Below, one piece after another: positions 56,393 to 64,000 of a stretch of DNA of 64,000 bases (positions are counted from its first letter, which is position 1; each line of letters opens with the position of its first letter). The translations under genes and the position numbers were made by a program. Source of the stretch: Salipiger thiooxidans. GTDB lineage: Bacteria > Pseudomonadota > Alphaproteobacteria > Rhodobacterales > Rhodobacteraceae. The notes under the pieces were generated by a model. That model had not been told where the DNA came from. It saw only the letters and a list, made by a program, of their open reading frames with translations, and did not search any database. The stretch is from assembly GCF_900102075.1 (NCBI RefSeq), contig NZ_FNAV01000008.1, positions 124,001 to 188,000 on the forward strand, in the 5' to 3' direction.

Positions 56393-57298
56393 ATGAGGAT
56401 GGCAAGCATGTCCGACAGCGTGCCGGCGGGCCGCGGCGCAAGCGCCCGCGACAGCGCCCCGGTGATGCGCGAGCGCCGCTCTCCCTGGCGCTGGCTGGGG
56501 ATTGCCGCGGTGGTGATCGGACTGGCGTGGATCGCCTTCCAGATCCTGACCAACCCGGGCTTCGAATGGGACGTGGTGGGCAAGTACATGCTGCACCCGC
56601 AGGTGCTCAGGGGCGTGGGCATGACGCTCTGGCTGACCCTGCTGGTCATGGTCATGGGCACCGTCATCGGCATCATCGTCGCGGTGATGCGCCTGTCGAA
56701 CGACCCCATCCTCAACGGCACGGCGGTGGCCTTCGTCTGGTTCTTCCGCGGCACGCCGGTGCTGGTGCAGCTGGTGTTCTGGTACAATCTCGCGGCGATC
56801 TTTCCGGACGTCTCGCTGGGCATCCCCTTCGGCGGCCCCAAGCTCTTCGAGATCTCCGCCACGGTCGCCATCTCGTCCTTCACCGCGGCGCTGCTGGGCC
56901 TGGGCTTCAACGAGGGCGCCTACATGGCCGAGATCATCCGCGCGGGCCTCACCTCGGTCGATCACGGCCAGACCGAGGCATCGCGGGCGCTCGGGCACCG
57001 GCCGGCGCAGACCTTCCGCGTCATTGTGCTGCCGCAGGCGATGAAGGCGATCATCCCGCCCACCGGCAACCAGGTGATCGGGATGCTGAAGTACACCTCG
57101 CTCGCCAGCGTCGTGGCTCTGGGAGAGCTGATGCACTCGGTCGAGACGATCTACTCGCGGACCTTCCAGACCATGCCGATGCTGATCGTGGCGGCGCTCT
57201 GGTACCTGATCCTCGTCTCGATCCTGTCGGTGGTGCAGTATTACATCGAGCGGCATTACTCGCGTGGCTGGAAGACCCAGGCCAATGCGGCGCTCTGA
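56393..57298 (+). CDS. ABC transporter permease, His/Glu/Gln/Arg/opine family
   Basis: 301 residues with a membrane anchor near residue 35-55, then the five-helix permease domain. The ATPase-contacting EAA motif is EASRALGHRPAQTFRVIVLP. FFRGTPVLVQLVFWY is typical of HisM/GlnP-type subunits. It is the only permease gene, so it likely forms a homodimer. Start among MRMASM is uncertain by a few codons. Confidence 0.9.
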   Translation: MRMASMSDSVPAGRGASARDSAPVMRERRSPWRWLGIAAVVIGLAWIAFQILTNPGFEWDVVGKYMLHPQVLRGVGMTLWLTLLVMVMGTVIGIIVAVMRLSNDPILNGTAVAFVWFFRGTPVLVQLVFWYNLAAIFPDVSLGIPFGGPKLFEISATVAISSFTAALLGLGFNEGAYMAEIIRAGLTSVDHGQTEASRALGHRPAQTFRVIVLPQAMKAIIPPTGNQVIGMLKYTSLASVVALGELMHSVETIYSRTFQTMPMLIVAALWYLILVSILSVVQYYIERHYSRGWKTQANAAL

Positions 57299-57314
57299 AG
57301 GGGAAGAGAGAGGC

Positions 57315-58109
57315 ATGTTTGACGTGAGCACAGGCGCTCCCTTAGTGCGGGCCACCGACATCTGGATGAACCGCGGCAGCAACACCGTCCTCAAGGGCGT
57401 GTCGATCGAGGCGCGCAAGGGCGAGGTGATCGCACTGCTCGGGCCCTCGGGTGCCGGCAAGTCGACGCTGCTGCGCTGCCTCAATGCCATCGAGATGGCG
57501 GACCGCGGGCTGGTCGAGGTCGAAGGCGAGATCATCGGCTGCGAGAAGGTGGGCGAGGACTACGTGCGCCTGCCCGAGAAGCAGGTCGCCCGGCAGCGGG
57601 CCGAGATCGGCATGGTGTTCCAGAACTTCAACCTATTCCCGCACTTGTCGGTGCTGCAGAACATCATCGACGCCCCGATGCGGGTGCGCGGGATGAAGAA
57701 GGCCGACGCGGTGAAGCTGGCGCATGACCTGCTGGCGCGGGTGCGGCTCTCGGACAAGGCCGACGCCTATCCCCGGCACCTCTCGGGTGGCCAGCAGCAG
57801 CGCATCGCCATTGCCCGCGCGCTGGCGATGAACCCCAAGGTGATGCTCTTCGACGAGCCGACCTCGGCGCTCGACCCGCATCTCACCGACGAGGTGCTCG
57901 ACGTGATCCGCGAGCTGGCCGAGACCGGCATGACGATGATCATCGTCACCCACGAGGTCGCCTTCGCCCGCGATGTGGCCCACACGGTCGCGGTGATGGG
58001 CGAGGGCACGATCATGGAGATCGGACCGCCCGACGAGGTGCTGCGGGCGCCCAAGGACCCGCGGGTGCAGACCTTCCTCGCCCGCGCGCTCAAGGAGATG
58101 GCCCGATGA
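57315..58109 (+). CDS. ABC transporter ATP-binding protein, polar-amino-acid type
   Basis: 264 residues. Walker A GPSGAGKST, Q-loop MVFQNFNLFPHLSVLQNI, signature LSGGQQQRIAIARALAMNP, Walker B VMLFDEPTSALDP and H-loop IIVTHEV. It starts 16 bases after the permease stop with GAAGAGAGAGG upstream of the ATG at 57315, and overlaps the hydrolase gene by four bases (ATGA). Confidence 0.93.
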   Translation: MFDVSTGAPLVRATDIWMNRGSNTVLKGVSIEARKGEVIALLGPSGAGKSTLLRCLNAIEMADRGLVEVEGEIIGCEKVGEDYVRLPEKQVARQRAEIGMVFQNFNLFPHLSVLQNIIDAPMRVRGMKKADAVKLAHDLLARVRLSDKADAYPRHLSGGQQQRIAIARALAMNPKVMLFDEPTSALDPHLTDEVLDVIRELAETGMTMIIVTHEVAFARDVAHTVAVMGEGTIMEIGPPDEVLRAPKDPRVQTFLARALKEMAR

Positions 58110-58669
58110 GCCGCCACGCGTCCGGAGACTGGCTCTTCGTCATCGACGTGCAGCCCGCGTTCAGCGACCCAGTGAGCCCGTGGTACTGCGCCGCGCTCGG
58201 CACCGCCAAGGAGAACATCGCCCGGCTGCTGCCGCGCTACGAGGGGCGGGTGCTGTTCTCGCGCTTCGTGCCGCCGCCCGAGATCTTCGGCGCCTGGCAC
58301 GATTACTACGCCCGCTGGGGCTTTGCGCTGGAGCCGGGGGCCGAGCCGCTCTGGCCGGTGGACCCCGAGTGGGCGCACTACCCCAGCATGCAAAGCCACA
58401 CCTTCTCGAAATGGGTGCCCGCGGCGCAGCAAACCCTGCCGCCCGACGCCACCATCGCGCTCTGCGGTGTCTCGACCGACTGCTGCGTCATGGCGACGGC
58501 GCTCGCCGCCATCGACGACGGGCGCCGGGTGCGGCTGATCGCGGACGCCTGCGCCGCCGGCAGTCCCGAGATCCACGGCTCGGCGCTGGGGCTCATGGGG
58601 CTGCGCGCGCCGCTGCTGACCCTCACCGACACGGAAACCGAACTGGCGCGGGCGGCAGAGGCCGCCTGA
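58106..58669 (+). CDS. Cysteine hydrolase (isochorismatase/RutB family)
   Basis: 187 residues. The Asp-Lys-Cys triad is visible as D14 (FVIDVQPAF), K102 (HTFSKW) and C127 (GVSTDCCV). Such enzymes hydrolyse amides, ureido acids or carbamates. Translationally coupled to the ATPase gene and followed by the second monooxygenase after 28 bases. Monooxygenase plus cysteine hydrolase resembles the RutA/RutB logic of pyrimidine ring breakdown, though the monooxygenases here are of another subfamily. Substrate unknown. Confidence 0.87.
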   Translation: MSRHASGDWLFVIDVQPAFSDPVSPWYCAALGTAKENIARLLPRYEGRVLFSRFVPPPEIFGAWHDYYARWGFALEPGAEPLWPVDPEWAHYPSMQSHTFSKWVPAAQQTLPPDATIALCGVSTDCCVMATALAAIDDGRRVRLIADACAAGSPEIHGSALGLMGLRAPLLTLTDTETELARAAEAA

Positions 58670-58697
58670 GCGACATCAGGACATTCAAGGACAGACC

Positions 58698-60023
58698 ATG
58701 ACGCGTATGATGCACCTGGGAACCATCGTCGGCGCCGCCGGGCACCATGTGGCGGGCTGGCGGATGCCGGACGCCGAGTTCGGGTCGCAGAACCTCGAGC
58801 TCATCACCCGCATCGTGAAGACATGGGAGGACGCCAAGTTCGACCTGATCTTCTTCGCCGACGCGGTGAACACCGGGCTCGATGCGCATCCCACGCACAT
58901 GCTGCGGCTCGAGCCGCTGACGCTGCTGGGGGCGCTCTGCATGACGACCTCGAAGATCGGGCTCGTGGCGACGGTCTCGACCACCTATTCGCAGCCCTAC
59001 AACGTGGCGCGGATGCTGGCCTCGATCGACCACATGAGCAAGGGCCGGGGCGGCTGGAACGTGGTCACCGGCTCGAGCCCCGACGCCGCCGCTAACTTCG
59101 GCACCGATCCCCACCCCGAGCACGCCTCGCGCTACGCCCGCGCCGCCGAGCACGTCGAGATCTGCAAAGGGCTCTGGGACACCTGGGAGGACGACGCCTA
59201 CATCGCCGACAAGGCGACGGGGCGCTACGTCGACGGCGACAAGATGCACGTGCTGAACTACCGCGGCGCGCACCTGTCCTCGAGCGGACCGCTCAACATC
59301 ACGCGCCCGCCGCAGGGCTACCCGGTGATCATGCAGGCCGGGGCCTCGCCCACCGGCAAGACCTTTGCCGCCGCCAGCGCCGAGGTGGTCTTCGCCACCC
59401 AGCAGCTGGTCGACGATGCCGTGGCCTTCGCCGAGGACCTCAAGGACCGGACCGAGGCCGCGGGCCGTCCGCGCGACGCCATCCGGCTGATGCTGGGCGT
59501 GTCGCCGGTGATCGGCCGCACCCGCGAGGAGGCGCAGGAGAAGCTGGCCGAGCTTGCCGCGCTGGTCGACCCGGTGGCGGCGCTGCGGGTGCTCTCGGAC
59601 CGGATCGGCACCGACCTCTCGGCCTATGACCTCGACGGGCCGGTGCCCGATCTGCCGCCCTCGGGCATGATGCAGGGCCATGCGGTGGTGCTGCAGGCGG
59701 TGGCGAAGAAGCACAACATGACCATCCGCCAGCTGCGCGACTATGCTGCCGTGTCCTCGGGGCACCGGCTGGTCTTCGGCACCGCCGAGGACATCGCCGA
59801 CGATCTCGAGGCCTGGTGGCGGGCAGGGGCCTGCGACGGTTTCATCATCCTGCCGCCCTACTACATGCGCCCGCAGGAGGAATTCTGCGAACAGGTGGTG
59901 CCGATCCTGCAGGAGCGCGGACTCTTCCGGACCGAGTACGAGGGCAGCACCCTGCGCGAGCACCTCGGCCTCGAGCGTCCGGCGCATCCGGCAGCGCAGG
60001 CGCGCTCCGAGGCGATGGCCTGA
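58698..60023 (+). CDS. LLM-class flavin monooxygenase 2 (NtaA/SnaA/DszA family)
   Basis: 441 residues, a paralogue of the enzyme at 54.1 kb with the same layout: GAAGHHVAGWRMPDAEFGSQ, KFDLIFFADAVNTGLD, GRGGWNVVTGSSPDAAANFG, PVIMQAGASPTGKTFAAASA and ACDGFIILPPYYMRPQEEFC. Two-component, reduced-flavin dependent. Last gene of the operon. Having two such enzymes suggests successive oxidations, or two related substrates from one transporter. Confidence 0.9.
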   Translation: MTRMMHLGTIVGAAGHHVAGWRMPDAEFGSQNLELITRIVKTWEDAKFDLIFFADAVNTGLDAHPTHMLRLEPLTLLGALCMTTSKIGLVATVSTTYSQPYNVARMLASIDHMSKGRGGWNVVTGSSPDAAANFGTDPHPEHASRYARAAEHVEICKGLWDTWEDDAYIADKATGRYVDGDKMHVLNYRGAHLSSSGPLNITRPPQGYPVIMQAGASPTGKTFAAASAEVVFATQQLVDDAVAFAEDLKDRTEAAGRPRDAIRLMLGVSPVIGRTREEAQEKLAELAALVDPVAALRVLSDRIGTDLSAYDLDGPVPDLPPSGMMQGHAVVLQAVAKKHNMTIRQLRDYAAVSSGHRLVFGTAEDIADDLEAWWRAGACDGFIILPPYYMRPQEEFCEQVVPILQERGLFRTEYEGSTLREHLGLERPAHPAAQARSEAMA

Positions 60024-60185
60024 GACCGGACCCGGGCTGGGCGCGCGCTCAGCCCGCGCCCGCCCGTGACAACGGGTCGATTGCAGGCGGCTGCGGGAAA
60101 TGCCGGCCGCGCTGGCCCGAGAGCCCGCGGTTCTACGGTGTGTCGAGCGTCGGCGTCTCGACCGCCGGTTGCCCGGCGCACCCCA

Positions 60186-61443
60186 TCAGGTGCGCCGGCA
60201 CTGGTCCACGGTGATGAACGGGACACTCGGGCGGTGGGCCTTCACGCGTCGTTTTCGCGTCGGGGAGGCGCAGGCCTCCATCATCCGCGCGCGGACGTGG
60301 CGCGTGCGGCAGGCGCTCTCGTGGTGCCACCGCCCGAGCTCGGCAAGCAGCGCGGCCTTGACCGGCACCGCCTCGGGCATGTCCCAGAGGTCGTCGGTCT
60401 CGCCCGGGTCGGCCCGAGGACGAAGAGATGCACCAGCCCGTCGAAGCGCCGCGCCGGGAGGCGCCCGGGCTGGCTGATCATCATCGGCACCCGCGTGACC
60501 TGCTCGCAGGGCGCCCATTTCTGGCTGAGCCCGTGGTCGCCCAGGGTGTCGCCGTGGTCCGAGGTGAAGATCACCACGCGGTTGTCCGGCCGCCCGCGCC
60601 GCTCGAGTGCGACGAGGATGCGGCCGACCTCGCGGTCGATCATCTCGACGTTGGCAAAGTAATAGGCGCTTGTGCAGATCGGCCTCGGAGGGCTCGAGGT
60701 TCCAGTGCACAGCGTCATGGTCGAACTCGGAACCGTGGCGGCGCTTTTCCTTCCACGACGGCGGCAGGCGGTCGATCTCGTCCTGCGTGGCATGCGGCAG
60801 GGGCACGTCACGCGCCATGTATGTCCCGGGGTATTCCGGCGTCGGATCGCAGGGCGGGTGCGGGCCGGGGAAGCCGATGGACAGAAACAGCGGCTCTTCC
60901 CTGGGCCTGTTGTCGAGCCGCCACCCGGTGAAGCCGCCAATGAAGCTGTCGGAATGCAGCTTGTCCTCGAGCGTCCACTCGAAGGCGCCGAGCGTGTGCC
61001 GGTAATCCTCGCTTGCGGTCGCTGAGGCGGCCGGGCTTGGCGTGCCCGGCGTTCAGGATCGCCTTGTCCCATTCGTCTGTGAACCAGCGCGCATCGACGA
61101 CGAAACGCTCGAGGAAGCCTGCCTTGGCATCGTATGGAATGGTGTACATCTTGCCGATGTTGACGCAGTGATAGCCCGCGTGCGCAAGATCCGAGACCCA
61201 GGTGCGGCTCCACTCGGTGCCGTTGGCCAGCACGCCGTTGGTGTGCGGGGGGTAGCCCAAGAACAGGCTGGCGCGCGACGGCACGCAGAAGGGTGCGGTG
61301 ACGTGGCAATGCTCGAAGCTCACGCCGTGCGCGACCAGCCTGTCGATGTTGGGCGTGTCCATCTGCGACGCGCCGAGCGCGCGGATGAGGTCGTAGCGCT
61401 GCTGGTCGGTGACGATGAGAATGATGTCGGGACGCTGGTCGTC
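60186..61443 (-). pseudogene. Type I sulfatase, decayed by multiple frameshifts
   Basis: Minus-strand reading: DIILIVTDQQRYDLIRALGA, MDTPNIDRLVAHGVSFEHCH, then APFCVPSRASLFLGY containing the CxPSR formylglycine site, then later blocks GAFEWTLEDKLHSDSFIGGF, YYFANVEMIDREVGRILVAL and IFTSDHGDTLGDHGLSQKW. These blocks lie in different frames, with breaks near 61015, 60670 and 60410, and no start codon exists before the first block (it runs back into the stop of the GntR relic). So the gene is dead although most of it remains. Arylsulfatase/choline-sulfatase-like family. Confidence 0.85.
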
Positions 61444-61461
61444 CGAGGGGTCTCGCCGTGT

Positions 61462-61870
61462 CTATTCCATGACAAGCGCGAAGAAGCGCTCGTTCACCTG
61501 GTCCATGTGGGCCTGCATGGCGGTCCGGGCGATGTCGGGCATGCCGCGCTGGAGCGCCGCGAGGATGCGGCGGTGGTCGAGCACGGTATTGCGCCGGTTG
61601 GTGATCGAGCGGGTCTGGCTGTACCAGAGCGACCCCATCTCGCCGTAGCGGTAATCCCAGAGCTGGCGCATCAGCGCCTGCAGGAGCTGGTTGCCGCGAT
61701 GGCGTGGAAGCGGGCGTCGGCGATGTTGTAGCGGGTGACGTCGTCGAGGCTGACCTCCATCTCGGCCAGCGTCTCTTCGAGCGCCTTGAGCTGGTCCTCG
61801 CTGATCCGCTGGGCGGCCATGAAAGCGGTCTCGCCCTCGGACAGCTCTGCGAGACGCCGCGATGGGACCT
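61462..61870 (-). pseudogene. GntR/FCD regulator, truncated and frameshifted
   Basis: The FCD domain can be read as FMAAQRISEDQLKALEETLA and DVTRYNIADARFHAI, then after a frame break near 61697 NQLLQALMRQLWDYRYGEM, DHRRILAALQRGMPDIARTA and a stop. The N-terminal winged helix is absent. Probably the former regulator of the sulfatase, located directly upstream of it. Confidence 0.8.
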
Positions 61871-61887
61871 GAGGAGAAAGCGGTCAC

Positions 61888-61970
61888 ATGTCGTGAGAGA
61901 AACAGCCCAACATCGTCTTCCTCATCACCGACCAGCAGCGCCACGACACCATCGGCGCGGTGGAATGGCA
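61888..61970 (+). pseudogene. N-terminal fragment of a second sulfatase
   Basis: ATG TCG TGA then EKQPNIVFLITDQQRHDTIGA, the canonical sulfatase N-terminus with its metal-binding Asp-Gln-Gln. The third codon is a stop, and homology ends within about 25 residues. It lies on the strand of the formylglycine-generating enzyme and 200 bases before it, so the original layout may have been sulfatase then activating enzyme. Confidence 0.65.
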
Positions 61971-62158
61971 TAGCGCCGCCGCCGAGAGGTGTGGCCAGCG
62001 CGCGCTTGCGTCACGGTCGCAACTGCGGCGCAGGCGTGGTAGCGCTGGACCGCCCGACGCGGTTCGGGCAGAGATCCGCACGCCGTCCGGGCCATGGTCC
62101 CGTGGCGGGCGCTGCACCCCGGCGGGCCTGCTCGGCCCGTCCCCGTCCCGGAGGAGCC

Positions 62159-63157
62159 ATGACCCAGTCCGATACCCCTGCGACCGACGCGCTCTGCGCC
62201 GAGACCCCGCGCTGCTGCGGTGGCGGTGGCCGCGCGCCCTCGGATCTCGACCACATGGCGGTGGCAGAGGCGGTGCAGCCCGCCCCCGAGGCGATGCAGG
62301 ACGAGATCCGCGCGGGTCTTCGCGAGATCCCGGGCGGCTTCTTCGACATGGGCGCGCGCAAGTCGACATTTGCCGAGGACCTCGACAGCCCGCGCCGCAA
62401 GGTCTTCGTCTCGCCGTTCCGGATCTCGCCCTACACGGTCACCAACGCCGATTTCGCCCGCTTCGTGGAGGCGACCGGCTACCGCAGCGTCGCCGAGCGC
62501 GAGGGCTGGAGCTACGTCTTCCACCTCCTGCTCGAGACCCCCGCCGACTGGCCGGTCTCGCCTCCGGGCCTGCGCTGGTGGCGCCGGGTCGACGGCGCCT
62601 TCTGGGCCCAGCCCGAGGGGCCGGGGACCGACGTGGCGGATCGTGGCGACCACCCGGTCACCCATGTCGCATGGTATGATGCGCTGGCCTATTGCCGCTG
62701 GGCGGGCGTGCGACTTCCCCGCGAGGCCGAGTGGGAACGGGCCGGGCGCGGCGGGCTGGCCCACCTGAAATTCCCGTGGGGCAACACGCTGGTCCCCGGG
62801 GGGGAGTTTGCGATGAACACCTGGCAGGGCCGCTTCCCCGACGAGAACAGCGCCGAGGACGGCTACGTCGGCACCGCGCCGGTGGGCTCCTACGCGCCGA
62901 ACGGTTACGGGCTCTACAACATGACCGGCAACGTCTGGGAATGGGTGCATGACTGGTTCGGACCTCGGGGCGCGCCGAAGGGCGTGCCGCGCGATCCGCG
63001 AGGCCCCGAGAGTGGCACCGCGAAGGTGCAGCGCGGCGGGTCGTTCCTTTGCCACGTCAGCTATTGCGACCGCTACCACGTGCATTCCCGCACCCGCAAC
63101 GACCCCGACAGCTCGACCTCGAACAGCGGTTTCCGCGTCGCCGCCGACGCCGCCTGA
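62159..63157 (+). CDS. Formylglycine-generating enzyme (sulfatase activator)
   Basis: 332 residues. The N-terminal tail has CCGGGGRAP, then the FGE-sulfatase domain: IPGGFFDMGARKSTFAEDLD, PYTVTNADFARFVEATGY, RLPREAEWERAGRGG, NMTGNVWEWVHDWFG and GGSFLCHVSYCDRYH. C298 and C303 in the last motif match the two copper-binding active-site cysteines of human FGE (five apart). It oxidises the Cys of CxPSR sulfatases to formylglycine. GGAGGAG lies 3 bases from the ATG at 62159. Its neighbouring sulfatases are dead, so its client must be elsewhere. Confidence 0.92.
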   Translation: MTQSDTPATDALCAETPRCCGGGGRAPSDLDHMAVAEAVQPAPEAMQDEIRAGLREIPGGFFDMGARKSTFAEDLDSPRRKVFVSPFRISPYTVTNADFARFVEATGYRSVAEREGWSYVFHLLLETPADWPVSPPGLRWWRRVDGAFWAQPEGPGTDVADRGDHPVTHVAWYDALAYCRWAGVRLPREAEWERAGRGGLAHLKFPWGNTLVPGGEFAMNTWQGRFPDENSAEDGYVGTAPVGSYAPNGYGLYNMTGNVWEWVHDWFGPRGAPKGVPRDPRGPESGTAKVQRGGSFLCHVSYCDRYHVHSRTRNDPDSSTSNSGFRVAADAA

Positions 63158-63596
63158 TCGCGATGGGGGCGGGGGCGTTTCTCCGTCTTTGCCGGCGCAT
63201 TCCAAACCGGGTTGCGACACGTCCCCTAGCTTGCCGGACAGCAACGGGAACGTGCGATGGCACACGCAGAGCCGGAGCTGCGTGAGGGGCGCCGGATCGA
63301 CAACCTGATGATCCGCGGCACAGCCGGACAAGTGCCATGGGGGGACGACCGCGGCTGCCCGTGACGCCGGATTCGTGGCCGTCCTCTCAGGCCTCGGGCT
63401 CGGGGCGGGCGTGGCCGAGGCGTGCGGGAGCCGACGACGCGGTCGAGGGGGGCGTTCCCGGCGGGATGTCCGTTCCCGGTGGATTCCGGAGACGCGATCC
63501 ACCGGGCACCGGGGCGGGGCACGGTGCCTTCCGTTGGTTCAATGCGTGACAGTTGGCGGGACGTCGTCCCGTGCGATCACGCGCGGGGGAGAGGGC
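63158..63596. other. Spacer after the FGE gene, nothing recognised
   Basis: About 440 bases. A 36-codon plus-strand frame at 63257 (MAHAEPELREGRRIDNL) is not similar to anything I know. GC-rich runs such as GGGGGCGGGGGCG occur near 63165. It could include more debris from the neighbouring decayed genes. Confidence 0.4.
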
Positions 63597-64000
63597 TCAG
63601 GCCTTGCGCGCCCAGGCGCCCTCCGGCACCTCTTCGAGCGCGGTGCGCCAGGCGTCGGTGCGCTCGACCGGAAGCGCCGCAAGCTGCAGCGCCGCCTGTG
63701 CCAGTTGCGCCATGTGGGCGGCGCGGGCCTCGGGCGAAGTGCGGGGCACGCCGTAGGCCACCTGCAGCGGCGCCACCTCGAAGCCCATGTATTCCAGCGC
63801 CAGCTTGCGGATCGGCATCAGCAGCGGGTCGATGGGGCCGTAGACCCCCGCGTCCGAGAACCGCTCGGGCGTGCCGCCGGTGGTGACGCTGATCATCGCG
63901 CGGCGGCCCCGGAAGAGGCCGGTCTCGAAGCGCCGCCCGTCCACGTAGGCAAAGCCGTAGCTCAGCACCCGGTCGACCCAGCCCTTCATCAGCGCTGGCG
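63597..64000 (-). CDS. NAD(P)H quinone reductase, flavodoxin-fold, truncated at window edge
   Basis: The visible 134 C-terminal residues begin PALMKGWVDRVLSYGFAYVD, the Flavodoxin_2 motif that normally follows a WWGVPA-type segment, then RRAMISVTTGGTPERFSD and PIRKLALEYMGFEV. This is the NQO/MdaB/KefF family, FMN- or FAD-dependent two-electron quinone reductases. The N-terminus lies outside the window. A role as flavin reductase for the monooxygenases is not supported by family. Confidence 0.85.
   Translation of the reverse strand, partial: PALMKGWVDRVLSYGFAYVDGRRFETGLFRGRRAMISVTTGGTPERFSDAGVYGPIDPLLMPIRKLALEYMGFEVAPLQVAYGVPRTSPEARAAHMAQLAQAALQLAALPVERTDAWRTALEEVPEGAWARKA

Noticed and set aside
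63257-63367. Small 36-codon gene after the FGE gene
   Set aside because: No ribosome-binding site better than background and no recognisable similarity.

Overview
The window reads as a chromosomal segment of a high-GC (roughly 70 %) alphaproteobacterium. The best fit is the Rhodobacteraceae/Roseobacter group, possibly a Salipiger-like genus. The reasons are the density of TRAP and tripartite-tricarboxylate (TTT) transporters, a dimethylglycine/sarcosine dehydrogenase fused to GcvT, an old-yellow-enzyme of the N-methylproline/trimethylamine dehydrogenase type, iron-box-like palindromes and the overall codon style. It is almost entirely small catabolic islands, each with its own regulator and often its own transporter. 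No rRNA, tRNA or CRISPR array was seen.

Layout. 0.6-2.6 kb: glycogen debranching enzyme. 2.8-4.5 kb: lipid/drug-type ABC exporter. 4.9-8.8 kb: TonB siderophore receptor, AraC regulator and a small Cys-containing protein behind an iron-box-like palindrome. 8.9-9.5 kb: relic of a polyamine-type ABC permease. 9.5-12.7 kb: XRE-cupin regulator divergent from a methylated-glycine dehydrogenase. 12.7-15.2 kb: histidinol-dehydrogenase paralogue and LacI regulator. 15.2-24.1 kb: the most coherent island, GntR regulator, TctCBA transporter, isocitrate-lyase-family lyase, LeuC/LeuD-like hydratase pair, lambda-crystallin-type dehydrogenase and iron alcohol dehydrogenase. 24.4-27.2 kb: TetR plus flavin oxidoreductase. 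27.5-30.4 kb: TRAP transporter with a divergent LysR. 31.6-34.4 kb: second LysR, 3-hydroxyisobutyrate dehydrogenase and crotonase. 35.5-40.2 kb: DASS/SLC13 carrier and aconitase B. 40.4-50.5 kb: aldonate island, KDPGal aldolase, KDGal kinase, IclR, LacI, TRAP DctPQM, xylonate-type dehydratase and fructose-1,6-bisphosphatase.

49.0-52.9 kb is a gene graveyard between the aldonate island and the next operon: SDR, isoaspartyl peptidase, rhodanese, IS5-family transposase and TctA remnants. 52.9-60.0 kb carries an apparently intact catabolic operon: two NtaA/SnaA/DszA-type flavin monooxygenases bracketing a polar-amino-acid ABC transporter and a cysteine hydrolase. 60.2-63.2 kb holds two decayed sulfatases and a decayed GntR regulator beside an intact formylglycine-generating enzyme. 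The window ends inside a flavodoxin-fold quinone reductase gene.

How the parts may work together. The 16-24 kb island looks like uptake of a di/tricarboxylate, isomerisation by a LeuCD-type aconitase-family enzyme, C-C cleavage by a methylisocitrate/dimethylmalate-lyase homologue and oxidation/reduction of the fragments. The 54-60 kb operon looks like uptake and monooxygenase plus amidase attack on a polar N-containing compound. Both substrates are unknown from sequence alone. Two transcription-unit ends share an identical 65-bp hairpin repeat placed between convergent genes.
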